This document shows, piece by piece, positions 1 to 10,455 of a DNA stretch of 64,000 nt. How positions within the stretch are numbered: the stretch's first letter is position 1; every line of letters starts with the position of its first letter. The translations under genes and the position numbers were made by a program. Origin of the DNA: CAVPJC01 sp963705155 (GTDB lineage: Bacteria; Chloroflexota; Anaerolineae; Anaerolineales; UBA4823); NCBI GenBank assembly GCA_963705155.1, contig CAVPJC010000005.1, positions 1 through 64,000 on the forward strand, written 5' to 3'. Under the pieces are notes generated by a model. It was given only the letters and a program-made list of their open reading frames with translations, was not told the origin of the DNA and did not search any database.

Positions 1-816
1 TTTTAATGGTGAGGAGTAATCTGCCGGACCGGGTTGATAAAGACACAGGCCAACATCCATCCCTGCCAGGTACCCTGGCAAGGAAGCGTATGGCTGCGGC
101 CCGTGAAAGATGAAGTTTTGAGGCAGATTCTTCTGCAGCCCTCTATACGGTTCCCGATCACGTGGAAAGTAACTGCAGAACCACCCGGCTGCATACCCAA
201 CCATTTTGCCGCCTGGATCATCAAATCGAGATTGTGCCACAATAATTCACCGCTGCCGATCCAGACGACATTCAGAGAACCGGCTTTAGCATCACCATGC
301 GAACAGGAGAAATATCCGGACAGAACTGCTCAGGGTCGGAACCGTTTGTTACCGTTATAACGCGGCCTATCCCTAACCGTTCGCGGACATATTCTGCCAG
401 CCGGTCTGAAACACAGATCGCCAAATCACAACCTGTCCCGAACTTCTGAAAGGCAGCGATATTTTGAGTTACTGCCGCTTCGTTTTGGCCCATGATTTTT
501 TGGAACTCGGGAACAGTGTTGAATTCCCAAACAATCAAGGCGAACCAATAGCCTGACGGTAGGGAGGCAGACCATAGCGCGAGACACCTGGTAGCGTGCC
601 TTGCAAGCGGACGTAGATGACATCCATGTGGATCATGGTGAACCAGCGAGCCAGACGATTGTACGGCAGGATGCGCACTTCCGGGTGTTCGTTTCCAGTC
701 CAGGCCCATACTTGATGGCCTGATGCCACTGCCTGGTGGATGAATTGACCAATGTGAGCGTTGCGACCACGTGTATCATTTATTCGATATTCAGCGTTGG
801 CGTAGACAAGGCGCAT
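1..816 (-). CDS. Glycosyltransferase family 4 (GT4), 3' partial, three frameshifts
   Basis: This gene probably adds a sugar to a lipid-linked surface glycan at the inner membrane face. The N-terminus (MRLVYANAEYRINDTRGRN) and the acceptor-side text up to IVWEFNTVPEF read as a GT-B fold glycosyltransferase. Further on, TVTNGSDPEQF is the usual GT4 inter-domain segment, and FIFHGPQPY then GLCLYQPGPADYSSPLK is the family's nucleotide-sugar-binding C-terminal half. The reading frame must change near positions 541, 300 and 130 to keep this conserved text. The gene runs off the left edge of the window. It follows the asparagine-synthase-like gene closely, at the distal end of the polysaccharide operon. 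Family is clear. Donor and acceptor sugars cannot be read from the sequence. Confidence 0.75.
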
Positions 817-825
817 CTGATAACC

Positions 826-2676
826 TTAATCGACAAAATGACGGTGCCACAACTCGAAGGTGATGAGTATACCCAACTGCCTGCCGATATTATGCTCGCC
901 GTTCATATGCTCTTCAACCAGACGGTGGATTGCATGGGGCTGGAAGTAGCCCCTGCTCAAAGTGCGTTCGTCCAGTAATATCAATTCAACCCATTTTCGA
1001 TTAGGCTCCCGCAACAGGGAATGAAGATCTGTAAAAGATCCCGAAGATCTCCTTGACGATGGGGTCTTTGGCTGGTTATGGATTATCCGGTTAAGCACCC
1101 GTTTAGCCCTTTTTATATTGCGATCCCAGAAAATTCGTAGTGGGTATTCAACATCTAATGGCCCACTGGTGGATAGTTTTGCCAGTTTTGGTGACATCCG
1201 CGTTAAGGTCAGTTTCTGTAGCTTGCGTTCCCATCGGAGATCTAAAGGCAGGGCCAGGGAAAAATCAACCAGGTCATAATCGTAATACGGCACGCAGTAC
1301 TCCAGGCGATGGTTAATCATATAGATGCCTTGGAACCAACTGTGCTGCGTCGCATTCCATTCTAATGGAATTAACCAGGTCATCCGGTGTAAAACCATAT
1401 AACTTGACAGCGATCAGATTTAGCGATTGAAAGGCTTTCCCCTCAATTCTGGAAAAAAACTTCTTTGAAAATAATTCTGGCCATTCCTCTTGACGAAAGA
1501 TGCGGTTAAGCACATTAAAAACCGTGTAAACCGGGTCTTCTCCCTCAATGAACGCGAATTTGTAAATAGGACGACAGACGAGAACAGGTTTTCAGCTCCC
1601 GTTCCCAACATGATCACCTGGTGGGGTGGCAGCATTTCTAGAAGATTGAACCCATGCGAACTCGAGGCAGTTGATCAAACCTTCTGTTCGATCCACCATC
1701 GGATCAGCATTTGCGGACAGGTAATCGCTTTTGAGGATGCTCTCCCGATAAGGGGCATTCGCGCGCCGGGCGGCTTCCCTCGCACGGGCGATGTCGTTGC
1801 TTTCTGCGAGGCCGTAGGAGTAAGTGGGAAGACGGACACCCAAAGATTGGGTTGCAACAGCGAGCAAGGTGCGAGAATCGAGGCCACCACTCAGGGAAAG
1901 CCCCATATCTGGCCAGATATCTAAACGACGACGGACAGAATTGAACCAGTAGTTCAACCATCTCCTCAACCCAGTCGTCCTCAGGCCGAGAAATCTTCGA
2001 GTTCACGATGTGCAAGCGCCAGTAATCTTTCTGTTTGCCAGTGTCCCTCCTGAAACGTCAGGATCGAAGCTGGCTTCATGATTTGAATATTTTCAAAGAG
2101 CGTCTTCTCGCCATACAGATGACCAAAAGCGAATAAATCCGCAAAGGATGCTTCGTTAACCCGGCGACCGACGAACTCCAGATCGAGTAAAGCTTTGCAT
2201 TCGCTGGCGAATGCAAATTGGTTTCCGCTCCGAGAGTAATATAACGGTCTTAAACCAAACCGGTCGTTGGCAAGGATTAGTTTCCGTTGAGCTCTGTCCC
2301 AAATAACCAGGATAAAGATGCCCTGCAAACGGGCAAACGCGGCTTGTCCATACACCTCATACGCAAACATAGCCAGTATTGATTGCGAGACTTCTTTTGC
2401 CAGATATCCCCGGGCGAGTAAATCACTTCTCAGCTCTTCCGCATTATATAGAACACCATCCAGGATCAAGATCAGGTTTCCGGTATTATTGACAACCGGC
2501 TGAGTCATCAATTCATATAGACCCAATGACTCGCGACCGAACCCAACTCCTGCCGCCTCATCCATCCAGAGTTCGCTGGCTTTTTCCGATCCAACGGTCA
2601 AGGTCTTGCGCATGCCTGCAAGCCAGGATGAGATGTCAGTCGTGTCTGTGCTTACAATTCCATAAAATCCCGGCAT
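826..2676 (-). CDS. Asparagine-synthase-like amidotransferase lacking the N-terminal Cys, at least five frameshifts
   Basis: The protein has an N-terminal Ntn glutaminase-like domain (about residues 1-230) and a C-terminal ATP-pyrophosphatase domain with the PPi-loop SLSGGLDSR. Class II glutaminases need Cys at position 2 after Met removal (MCGI). This protein starts MPGFYGIVS, so the nucleophile is absent and glutamine hydrolysis is unlikely. Homologues of this kind occur in polysaccharide and peptide-modification clusters, where they may use ammonia or another amine, or act as ligases. Frames must shift near 1985, 1945, 1640, 1560 and 1345 to keep conserved text such as GIYMINHRLEYCVPYYD. 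The gene lies between a GT4 and sugar methyltransferases in one operon, so a role in sugar amidation is a reasonable guess. It could be a pseudogene, but the breaks look like those seen throughout the window. Confidence 0.7.
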
Positions 2677-2696
2677 ATTTGATCTCGATGTTCAGC

Positions 2697-3894
2697 TCAG
2701 GCGTACAAGAAGATGGGGTCTAACCCCATCTGTGCAACAGTTTGTTTAATTTCTGACTGGTAAATTGGATTCATAATGATGATCACTTCGGGTTGGTAAG
2801 TACGCAGGAAATCCGGGGCGATAATTTCCTGCCCGGTCAATGGCATATACATGCCCCATTTGCCCGGATTAATATCCACTACATAGCCGATCTCATCTTG
2901 AGTCTGCAGCATCGTTAAAAAGCTCAAACCCTTCGCACCGCCTCCCCAGATGACTGCTTTCCAGCCCCGATCCCGAATTTCACCCAACCGTGCTTGCCAA
3001 TCCTTGATCGCCGTGTGGTATTCCTGTCCAAAATTTTTCACTGCCTGGATCATTTGACGAGAAGGTGGCAATGGGGCAGATCGGGCATGGAATGAGCCAG
3101 CTGGTATGGGGCGGGTATCCACTGTGATAAACTGGCCTTCGAAGGTTTCACTTCTTTGAAGAACTTCAAAGCCAGAACGCTCGCACATCAAAAGAAAGTG
3201 AGGGAATGCTGTAATAAGAGCAGTGTTCGTAAAGGATATCCCAGGGACGTGTTTCTCTGAGAGAGTAGTCGAAATTCGGCACCTCCAGAAAGAGCACAGT
3301 CTGGATACGCTCGCCAATCGTTCTTCGTATAGATGAAAGAAATTCGGCCGGCTGGTCGATATGCTCGAGGGTGTGGCGAGAGCAAATTAGATCTACGGGC
3401 AGATCTGCATAGCTTTCGGAATAATAATCTGCAATGAACTCCACTCGTTCAGAAAGGAGTCTATTGCCAGGCGTGTGGGTGTAACTGGGGTCAAAACCAA
3501 CTCCACGGTTGTCGCCAATGTCACAGATGAGCGCCAGGAAGTCACCTTTTCCGCTGCCCACTTCAATGATGTTTTTCTGGAAAATGTGATATGTATGGAT
3601 CAGGCGCTCTGCCTGCCAGTGAGCGTATTCCTGGAAGCGTGGGGAGAAAAAAAGCGAGTTATCGTAGGGTTGTTCATACTGCAATAAATTCGGATCGAAT
3701 CTCTGGTTGAACACATGACCACAAACAAGACACAAAGCCAGTTGGATCTCGCCTTCAGGCGCATCCAGAGCTGCCTGGCGATTATGCCAGAGAAGGCCGC
3801 AGTGCACCGGGGCATGTGAGATTTCGACAATGATCTCAAGTTTTATCGAGCTGCAAACCGGACAAGCTTTGATTATAGGTGGGGACTCAGGCAT
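2697..3894 (-). CDS. SAM-dependent sugar C-methyltransferase, TylC3-like, one frameshift
   Basis: This is a three-part methyltransferase of the kind that C-methylates nucleotide-deoxysugars. An N-terminal zinc-binding region carries two CxxC pairs (CPVC, CLVC). The Rossmann SAM domain shows IIEVGSGKGDFL and the motif HTLEHIDQPAEF. The C-terminal domain contains VIWGGGAKGLSFL and the conserved ending region VIIIMNPIY. One frame change near 3215, after YEHCSYYS, is needed to join the halves. The start overlaps the stop of the upstream paralogue by 8 bases, so the two are co-translated. With glucose-1-phosphate cytidylyltransferase upstream, a CDP-linked branched deoxysugar is a plausible product. 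Substrate is inferred. Confidence 0.82.
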
Positions 3895-5101
3895 GGTTCA
3901 GGATTTCATCCTGGCCGTAAGTGATTGGCACAATTTCTGGAAAAAGTTGCATACCTTCCAATTCCTTGCGGATCTCAGGAATGTAGATCGGGTTCATGAC
4001 GATCACGACATCAGGTTGGTAGGTAGATAAAAATCCTGGTGTAACGCTGCGATGTCCGGTGCCTGCCAGGAAAGTGTCTTCTTTCAGGGGGTTGATGTCC
4101 ACAACGTATTCGATTTCTTCTTGCACATGCAGCGTGTTGAGGAACGAGACACATTTTGAGCCGCCCCCCCAGACGACCACACGCCGCTTATTAGAGGCAT
4201 AAAGTGCAATTTGATCCCGCCAGAATCGGATATTTTTCTGCACACTGTGCTGGAAGTATTTCACTTCGCTGGCCAGACTTACCAGGTCGTCCTCCTGCGG
4301 TAAAATTGGCGTCCCTTTTCCAATCCGTGGCGTGGCTGCGAGCATCAGGTACTGATCATCGTAATCCTTCCATAAGTCCAGGCAGTCGAAATCACAACGG
4401 CGGAATAGACGCGCCAGCGATCCCAGGCTGAAATAGGAACAGTGTTCGTAGAAAATGTCCCAAAAAGCTGTCTCGCGCAGGATACGTTTCACATCTGGAA
4501 CCTGAAAAAAGATTGTTGCGCCAACTTGCTCGGAGATCACACGCCGAAGCATGCCAACAAACTCGGCCGGATGAGGGATGTGCTCCAGCGTCATCTTACA
4601 GCAATAAAAATCAGCCTGATAATCATCGTAAGCCTCAGAGAAATAATCTTTGATAAATGTAACTCGATCGCTGGCTAATGCTGCATGCCGGTCGTTGGAA
4701 TACGCGGGGTCGAAACCGATCCCCTGGTTATCTCCCTGGACACATAACATTCTCAAGAACTCTCCCTGACCGCACCCAATCTCCAGGATCGTCTTCCAGT
4801 GCAGGTCAAAACGTTGGATCAGCTGGCTCGCCAGCCTTTCGTGAAATGATGAGAATGTCGGCGAGTAAGCCTGGGTTGATTCATACGGGCCTGAGTATTC
4901 CATCAGGCCCGAGTTGAACCGGGTATTGGAAATGAAACCGCAAGCCGGGCAAAACCCCAGTTGAATATCGCCTTTCGGGTAACCCAGCGCCTCTTCTTTA
5001 CTGCGGTGCAACAATACATCGTGGACAGGGACAGATTGCACCTCGTAGAAGATATCCAGGGCAGAATGCGCGCAGCCTGGACATACAAATCCTGGTGTCA
5101 T
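3887..5101 (-). CDS. SAM-dependent sugar C-methyltransferase (second paralogue)
   Basis: This is a full-length paralogue (about 404 residues) of the downstream methyltransferase. It carries zinc ligand pairs CPGC and CPAC near residues 6 and 60, the SAM motif ILEIGCGQGEFL, the family motif MTLEHIPHPAEF, and the C-terminal WGGGSKCVSFLN block. The start is the ATG at 5101, inside an ATGA overlap with the natural stop of the upstream secreted-protein gene. As sequenced, the upstream protein appears fused in frame to this one. Restoring the frame near 5150 gives the secreted protein a normal ending (VPVILRQNE, then stop), so I treat the fusion as an indel effect. Two adjacent C-methyltransferases suggest two methylation steps or two sugars. 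Confidence 0.85.
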   Translation of the reverse strand: MTPGFVCPGCAHSALDIFYEVQSVPVHDVLLHRSKEEALGYPKGDIQLGFCPACGFISNTRFNSGLMEYSGPYESTQAYSPTFSSFHERLASQLIQRFDLHWKTILEIGCGQGEFLRMLCVQGDNQGIGFDPAYSNDRHAALASDRVTFIKDYFSEAYDDYQADFYCCKMTLEHIPHPAEFVGMLRRVISEQVGATIFFQVPDVKRILRETAFWDIFYEHCSYFSLGSLARLFRRCDFDCLDLWKDYDDQYLMLAATPRIGKGTPILPQEDDLVSLASEVKYFQHSVQKNIRFWRDQIALYASNKRRVVVWGGGSKCVSFLNTLHVQEEIEYVVDINPLKEDTFLAGTGHRSVTPGFLSTYQPDVVIVMNPIYIPEIRKELEGMQLFPEIVPITYGQDEILNHA

Positions 5102-7596
5102 TCGTTTTGCCTGAGAATAACAGGCACATACAAGTAGTACTTCATAACCGATAGCGGGTGAGAAATTGGCAGTTATATTCAAGTCTGTCTCTACGGTCAC
5201 CGTGATGGGATTCTGTAAACCAGTAACCGCTCCGCTCCAGCCAGTGAAGTACCAATCCGTCTGTGGGGTGGCGGTCAATGTTATTTGATCACCATACAAG
5301 TAGGGACCGTTTGGATCAACAGTCACGCTGCCCTGTCCATTCGTGTTGATCGTCAGGGTATAAACCTGTTGTACGAAGGATGCGTTCACCAAGAGATTAC
5401 CCGTTACCGTTGTGGTTATCGGGTTAGTCGTTCCCGAAAGCGCTCCCCCCCAGTTGTTGAAAGCCCAACCGGGAGAAGGCGTTGCCGTCAGAGTGATTAC
5501 ATCGCCGAAGTGGTAAGCAGGCTGCGCTGGTGCAACATTTACCACCCCCTGACCGGTTGTTTCAACGACCACATTATAATTTATGGCGCTGAAAGTAGCC
5601 GTAACCACCTTGCTGCCGTCCATGATGATTGTCGCCGGGCTGTTGCTGCCAGAGAGGTCGCCTGACCACTGCGAGAAAGTCCATCCAGTCAAAGGAGTTG
5701 CTTCCAGCGAGACCTCTGCATTACAGGCGTAGGTTGTTTGCTCAGGGTTTACGGTTACATTGCCATTGCCGTTCTTATGGATGGTTAAGAAAGGTTGTTG
5801 ATGGTTCCCGTCTTCTGAAACGACCGGAGAGTCCAGGTTGTTGAAGTAATCGATTTTGCCTGTGAATTTGGGTGAGGCAGCACCGATAGCATTTGCCGCG
5901 TATACACCAATTGAATTAACCGAGAGTGCAGCATGGAAGGAACGGATGGGACGCCAGTTGATTCCATCACAGAAAAGATTGGATCCAGCGGTGACCAGCG
6001 CGTTTGATGCGCATGTACAGAGGCGCAATCCCCGAAAGCCCAAGGTTTGCCTGGTGGAGTACGGTTCTAATTGCGCCATCAAGACTGGCGGTATACGCTA
6101 TGGTGCCTACCCCATCGCTATGATATTCAAAGCGCAAGAATTTGCCCGGGCTCTCTTCGACCAGAATACCTTGCATTTGATAGCGGGTATCGACACCGGA
6201 TTCAAACTTGGCCTCCACTTCAAAGTCTGTATCATTGGCAGGCTGCATTATCCGTGGAGCACGATTGTTATTTGGCAACAGGTCGTGATCTGATCCGGCC
6301 GGAACCGTTATTGTCAGCCAGGCGTTATCGGTAAAAGGGTTGTCAATCGCCAGAGTAGCATCACCACCGGCGACCGGGTTGATAAAACTCCACTGCCCGG
6401 GATTCAAGTTGCATCTATTGAAATCATCCGATAGGATCGTCGAAGGAAGCGGCTCAGCTCCCAACCGAACCACATGAACATTTCCAAAGGTAGCGTCTAT
6501 GTGGTGGGATAACAGCACGAGCGATCCGGACGCAGGATCATCTGGACTGCCAATACCAACCAGATCCCAATCCACCGGCTCGATAACTGACTGACGCCAG
6601 ACCTTTAACTTATACTGTGGTCCAGCCGGTGTTGTTTCTACCCGCATCTTGAAGACATATGTTTCTCCGATTACCGGTATTTTCCCAGATGTTTCGGCAA
6701 GTAATGCATCCTGATTGCCAAAAATTTGCAGCCGGGGTGTTGGCCAACTTTGCTGCCAGCGGAACCAGCCTATTGCCCCCAAAGGCCACCACCCTTCTTT
6801 TGGCTGCTGGCCTGGCACCGGGTCGTCGGTATTGCCGGCCCAACGCATGATCAGGCCAATGCCTGGGCCATAGCTTGGCGGCGCGTAGCCAGCCGGGTCG
6901 ATGCTATGGAGGGTGATGGGAACCGTCACCTCGTAATCTTTCCAACCGATGTCGCCGATGGCTACCAACCGGTCATAGCCGATCTGCACGGTGCGCAGTC
7001 CGCTACCCTGGACCTCCCATTTCCCATCGACCACCTGGCTTTGACTCTGGATTCCGGAGGCCCAATTCGTCTGGTAGGGCAGCGGCCAGGGTTGGGTGCG
7101 GTCATAATTCACCGCAACTGTTGTTGAAGCAGTTTCGCTTAAGGTATCGGTGGCCGTGATCACCAGTGAATTCGTCCCCTGTTCCAGTTCCTCGTCGAAC
7201 AACTCGACGTTGAAATCTCCAGCTTCCACCAAACGGCGAGTGTCGGGGCCAAGTCGACAGGGGTTGCTGCGGCTTTCCATTCAGTGAGTAGGTAATGGAT
7301 TCAATTCCATCCGGGTCAGACACATTTCCTAGAACATTGATCTGGCGTTGAGGCTGTCCTATCTGGCCAAAAGATTGAGATGGACCATAAAAGAGGGTGA
7401 TCTGAGGAGCGTCTGTCGGAGAAAGCTGGCTATTTGAAACAGAACGGCTATTTGCATTCTCTTCAATCGTTAGATATACGTTCTGCGAGCTCTCTCTGAA
7501 ATCGGCGTTGGTCAGATTGGCCGAGGCTGGTAGAAATGCCTGGATCAGGATGGATGTAAACAGAAATATCGTCAGGGATTTGAATGGGAGTTTCAT
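5098..7596 (-). CDS. Secreted multidomain surface protein with DUF1349-like domain and three InlB-type B repeats, three frameshifts
   Basis: The start at 7596 follows a strong AAGGAGG ribosome site. A signal peptide (MKLPFKSLTIFLFTSILI, then cleavage after ASA) exports the protein. Next come an Ig/cadherin-like segment, a concanavalin-like beta-sandwich, and a DUF1349-like domain ending in NSIGVYAANAIG. Three tandem repeats follow, each of about 75 residues with the TxxP-GWxFxxWSG core of the divergent InlB B-repeat family. The ending VPVILRQNE is recovered if the frame is restored near 5150. Other frame changes are needed near 7265 and 5975, where the neighbouring paralogue gives the expected text. 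It is probably a cell-surface carbohydrate-binding or adhesion protein. It lies within the polysaccharide operon, with an 18-base gap from its paralogue upstream. Confidence 0.78.
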
Positions 7597-7613
7597 TTCG
7601 CCCCTCCTTATGA

Positions 7614-9398
7614 TCACCTGATGATGACAGGCAGGTAAAGACTGCCGCCGGGGGGATCTTCTGGTTGGATAGGTGTAGCCCGGTTGAAGAAATAATCAAT
7701 TTGCCCAGTAAAAGCCGGGGACGTGCTCCCGACAGCGTTGGCAGCATAAACCCCTACCGAGTTGACATTCATATCAAGTGGCAAGGTACGGTAAGGTGTC
7801 CAACTGGAACCATCAAAGGAATAGAACAAGATAAACCGATGACCATTACGCAGGACGCGCATGTATAACGGGGCAATGGTCCTCAGCCCGATTTCAACAT
7901 CGGTATAGACCTCTTTTGGAGTGGTCATATCGGCCAAATAGATCCTGGTGCCGACACCATCCCCCTGAAACTCAAGTCGTAGATAATGATTGGCATCTTC
8001 TTGAATGACGATGCCTTGCATCTGGTACTTGCGGGATAATCCGGTTTCGAACTTGGCTTCCACGTCGAAGTTCGTATTATTTACAGATTGCATTACGCGA
8101 GGCGCCCGGTTTTCTCCGGTGAGCAGGTCATGATCAGAACCTGCCGGCACCGAAATATTCAACCAGGCATCCTGGGTGGTGGCTCCTGAAAAACTATAAG
8201 CACCGTCGCCTACCGGGTTTATAAACGTCCACACGCCGGTATTCAAGGTCGATCGATGAAAGTCATCCGACTGGATCGTCGATGGGACCGGCGAACTGCC
8301 CAGCGGGGTAACTGTCACATTTCCGAAAGTTGCATCTACATGGTGCGCAAATAACACCAGCGATCCATGGGTGGGATCATCTGCGGCTGCAACGCCCGAT
8401 AAGTCCCAATCTGGGGGTTCGACCTCGTTGACTTGCCATACCTTTAACCTGTAAACGGAGCCTCCCACGGTGGTCTCTACCCGCATCTTAAAGTTATACA
8501 GGGTATTGAAAAGCAGGGGTCTTCCAGAGAGATCAGTCGCCAGGTCGGCATCGTGGTTACCGAGGATTTCCAATCGAGCCGAATGATCTGGCTGCCAACG
8601 ATACCAGCCTATTGCCCCTAACGGCCACCATCCTGTCTTTGGCTGCTGGTCTGGCACAGGGTCATCCGTGTGTCCATTCCACCGGAAAAGTAGACCAATG
8701 CCAGGACCATAGCTGGGAGGATCGTAGCCTCCCTCGTCGATGGCATGGATCGTGATCTGAGCAGTCGCTTCGTAGTCTTTCCAGGCCATGTCGCCAATGG
8801 CTACCATTCGGTCGTAGCCGATTTCAACGGCTCGAATGCCGCCTTTTTGAGCATCGTAAACCCATTTGCCATCGATGATTTCAGCCTGGTCATTAATGGA
8901 CCCGGCCGCCGCCCAGTCCGTCTGATAAGGCAGCGGCCACACTTTATCGCGAGAATAATTTACCGTCACGCTGGCAGTTGATGTCTCATTCAGGTTATCC
9001 GTGGCAGTGATAACAATCTGGTTTGTTCCATGCCTGAGATCGCCGTCGAAGAGCTCCACATTAAAATCACCTGGCATCAGGAGGCGGCGGGTATCCGGGC
9101 CGATTGAGAGGCTCTTCTGTGCACCGCCATTCAGCGTGTAGGTAAGTGAAGCGATCCCGTCTGAGTCGGAAACGTTGCCGGGAATATTAATCTGGCGTTG
9201 GGGTAAGCCGATGCTGCCAAAAGTTTGAGTCGTACCACCCCAAACATCAATTATTGGTGGGACAGCAGGCAAATCGACATCCTCCCTGCGGATTGCCTGG
9301 GCGCTCATCTTACCAGGTGTGATGAATATGAGTAGAAGAGCCAGTATCACGAATGGAGATGTGAGGTAAGACAGATAGCTGCGCAAATGGTTGTTCAT
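7614..9398 (-). CDS. Secreted surface protein with concanavalin-like and DUF1349-like domains
   Basis: This intact 594-residue secreted protein has the same layout as the downstream gene but lacks the InlB repeats. The start at 9398 is chosen because GGGAG lies six bases upstream of it. The signal peptide spans about residues 1-35, with the hydrophobic core FVILALLLIFIT and a likely cut after MSA. An Ig-like segment with the phrase DTRRLLMPGDFNVELF follows, then two beta-sandwich modules. The second is DUF1349-like, with the phrases PAGSDHDL and MQGIVIQE. The protein ends in LYLPVIIR. That ending, preceded by a Pro/Gly spacer, is shared with the downstream paralogue and resembles C-termini I recall from other Anaerolineae exported proteins. 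Ligand and exact function are unknown. Confidence 0.8.
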   Translation of the reverse strand: MNNHLRSYLSYLTSPFVILALLLIFITPGKMSAQAIRREDVDLPAVPPIIDVWGGTTQTFGSIGLPQRQINIPGNVSDSDGIASLTYTLNGGAQKSLSIGPDTRRLLMPGDFNVELFDGDLRHGTNQIVITATDNLNETSTASVTVNYSRDKVWPLPYQTDWAAAGSINDQAEIIDGKWVYDAQKGGIRAVEIGYDRMVAIGDMAWKDYEATAQITIHAIDEGGYDPPSYGPGIGLLFRWNGHTDDPVPDQQPKTGWWPLGAIGWYRWQPDHSARLEILGNHDADLATDLSGRPLLFNTLYNFKMRVETTVGGSVYRLKVWQVNEVEPPDWDLSGVAAADDPTHGSLVLFAHHVDATFGNVTVTPLGSSPVPSTIQSDDFHRSTLNTGVWTFINPVGDGAYSFSGATTQDAWLNISVPAGSDHDLLTGENRAPRVMQSVNNTNFDVEAKFETGLSRKYQMQGIVIQEDANHYLRLEFQGDGVGTRIYLADMTTPKEVYTDVEIGLRTIAPLYMRVLRNGHRFILFYSFDGSSWTPYRTLPLDMNVNSVGVYAANAVGSTSPAFTGQIDYFFNRATPIQPEDPPGGSLYLPVIIR

Positions 9399-9421
9399 TT
9401 TGATCTCCCTTTGTATCAATC

Positions 9422-10453
9422 CTAATGAGCGCTTTTCCAGCGCAAGTCTGAATGGAGACTGCCCTGCTCCAATAACATCTTGATATGAGCGATTCGTTTG
9501 TAGCGCGGCCCTTCAAAATCTTCAAGCTTTAACCCCACTTTCTGATAGGCTCGATACAGCTCCTTTACCCCGCCGCGAGCATCCCATTTGGGCTTAAATT
9601 CCGGAAGTTCACGCGCAACCTTACTGGTATCCACCCGGTAACAGCGTTTATCAGGACCAGCACCCGGAGCATACTCGAGGGTACTGCCTGGTACGGCCTG
9701 AACGACGATCTCAGCCAGGTCGCGTATTCGATAATTCTCTTCTGTCCGGCCGATATTGAAAGCCTGATTATGAACCCGATCCTGCGGAGCTTGAAGAGCG
9801 GCAAGGAAGGCATGTGAAACGTCTTCAACGTGTATAATCGGTCGCCAGGGAGTGCCATCGCTTTTCAGGTACACCTTTCCGGTTGTAAAAGCCCATGCAA
9901 CCAGGTTGTTCAACACCAGATCAAAACGTAACCGGGGAGAGACACCATAAACGGTTGCGTTGCGTAAAAAGACCGGGCTGAAGCGATCGCTTGCTAACAA
10001 GCTGACATCTTTTTCCACGAGCATTTTGGAAATCCCGTAGGGTGTGATCGGATTTAACGGTGAATTTTCATCCAGGAAGTCATCTCCGGCAGATCCATAA
10101 TTACTGCAAGACGAAGAGAAGATGAACCGGCTGACGCCCACCTGTTTTGCCAGCTTTGCCAAACTCAGCGAAGCCTGGTGGTTGATTTCATAGGTAAGAT
10201 CAGGGTTCAGATCGCTGAGAGGATCATTGGAAAGACCCGCCAGATGGATGATTGCATCGAAGCCTTCAAGATCGGATGCGTCTACATCCCGGATATCCTT
10301 TTTGATGGCGGGAATGGAGAATATCTCCGCTCCAAATGTGCACGCGGTAAAGAGATTGCTATCCAAACCCATAACATCGTGACCGGCTTGTTCCAGTATC
10401 GGAACCAAGACTGTTCCTATATAGCCATTATGACCGGTTACAAGCACTCGCAT
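9422..10453 (-). CDS. NAD-dependent epimerase/dehydratase (SDR family) for a nucleotide sugar
   Basis: This 343-residue extended short-chain dehydrogenase starts MRVLVTGHNGYIGTVL, with the GxxGxxG nucleotide-binding motif. It has the SSSCSNYG segment and the catalytic YGISK (Tyr-x-x-x-Lys) typical of nucleotide-sugar epimerases, dehydratases and reductases. The WRPIIHVEDV segment is a common substrate-site signature. The ATG at 10453 is preceded by GGGAGG. The upstream cytidylyltransferase stops two bases away, so both are probably co-translated and act in sequence on the same CDP-sugar. Whether it is a 4,6-dehydratase, an epimerase or a reductase cannot be decided here. The C-terminal 40 residues are unusually long and basic. 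Confidence 0.85.
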   Translation of the reverse strand: MRVLVTGHNGYIGTVLVPILEQAGHDVMGLDSNLFTACTFGAEIFSIPAIKKDIRDVDASDLEGFDAIIHLAGLSNDPLSDLNPDLTYEINHQASLSLAKLAKQVGVSRFIFSSSCSNYGSAGDDFLDENSPLNPITPYGISKMLVEKDVSLLASDRFSPVFLRNATVYGVSPRLRFDLVLNNLVAWAFTTGKVYLKSDGTPWRPIIHVEDVSHAFLAALQAPQDRVHNQAFNIGRTEENYRIRDLAEIVVQAVPGSTLEYAPGAGPDKRCYRVDTSKVARELPEFKPKWDARGGVKELYRAYQKVGLKLEDFEGPRYKRIAHIKMLLEQGSLHSDLRWKSAH

Positions 10454-10455
10454 TT

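Noticed and set aside
3887..6082. A 731-codon frame joining a secreted beta-sandwich/InlB-repeat protein to a cytosolic SAM methyltransferase
   Set aside because: A frame change near 5150 gives the secreted part a natural end (VPVILRQNE, stop) overlapping the methyltransferase ATG by ATGA. A secreted methyltransferase fusion is biologically unlikely.
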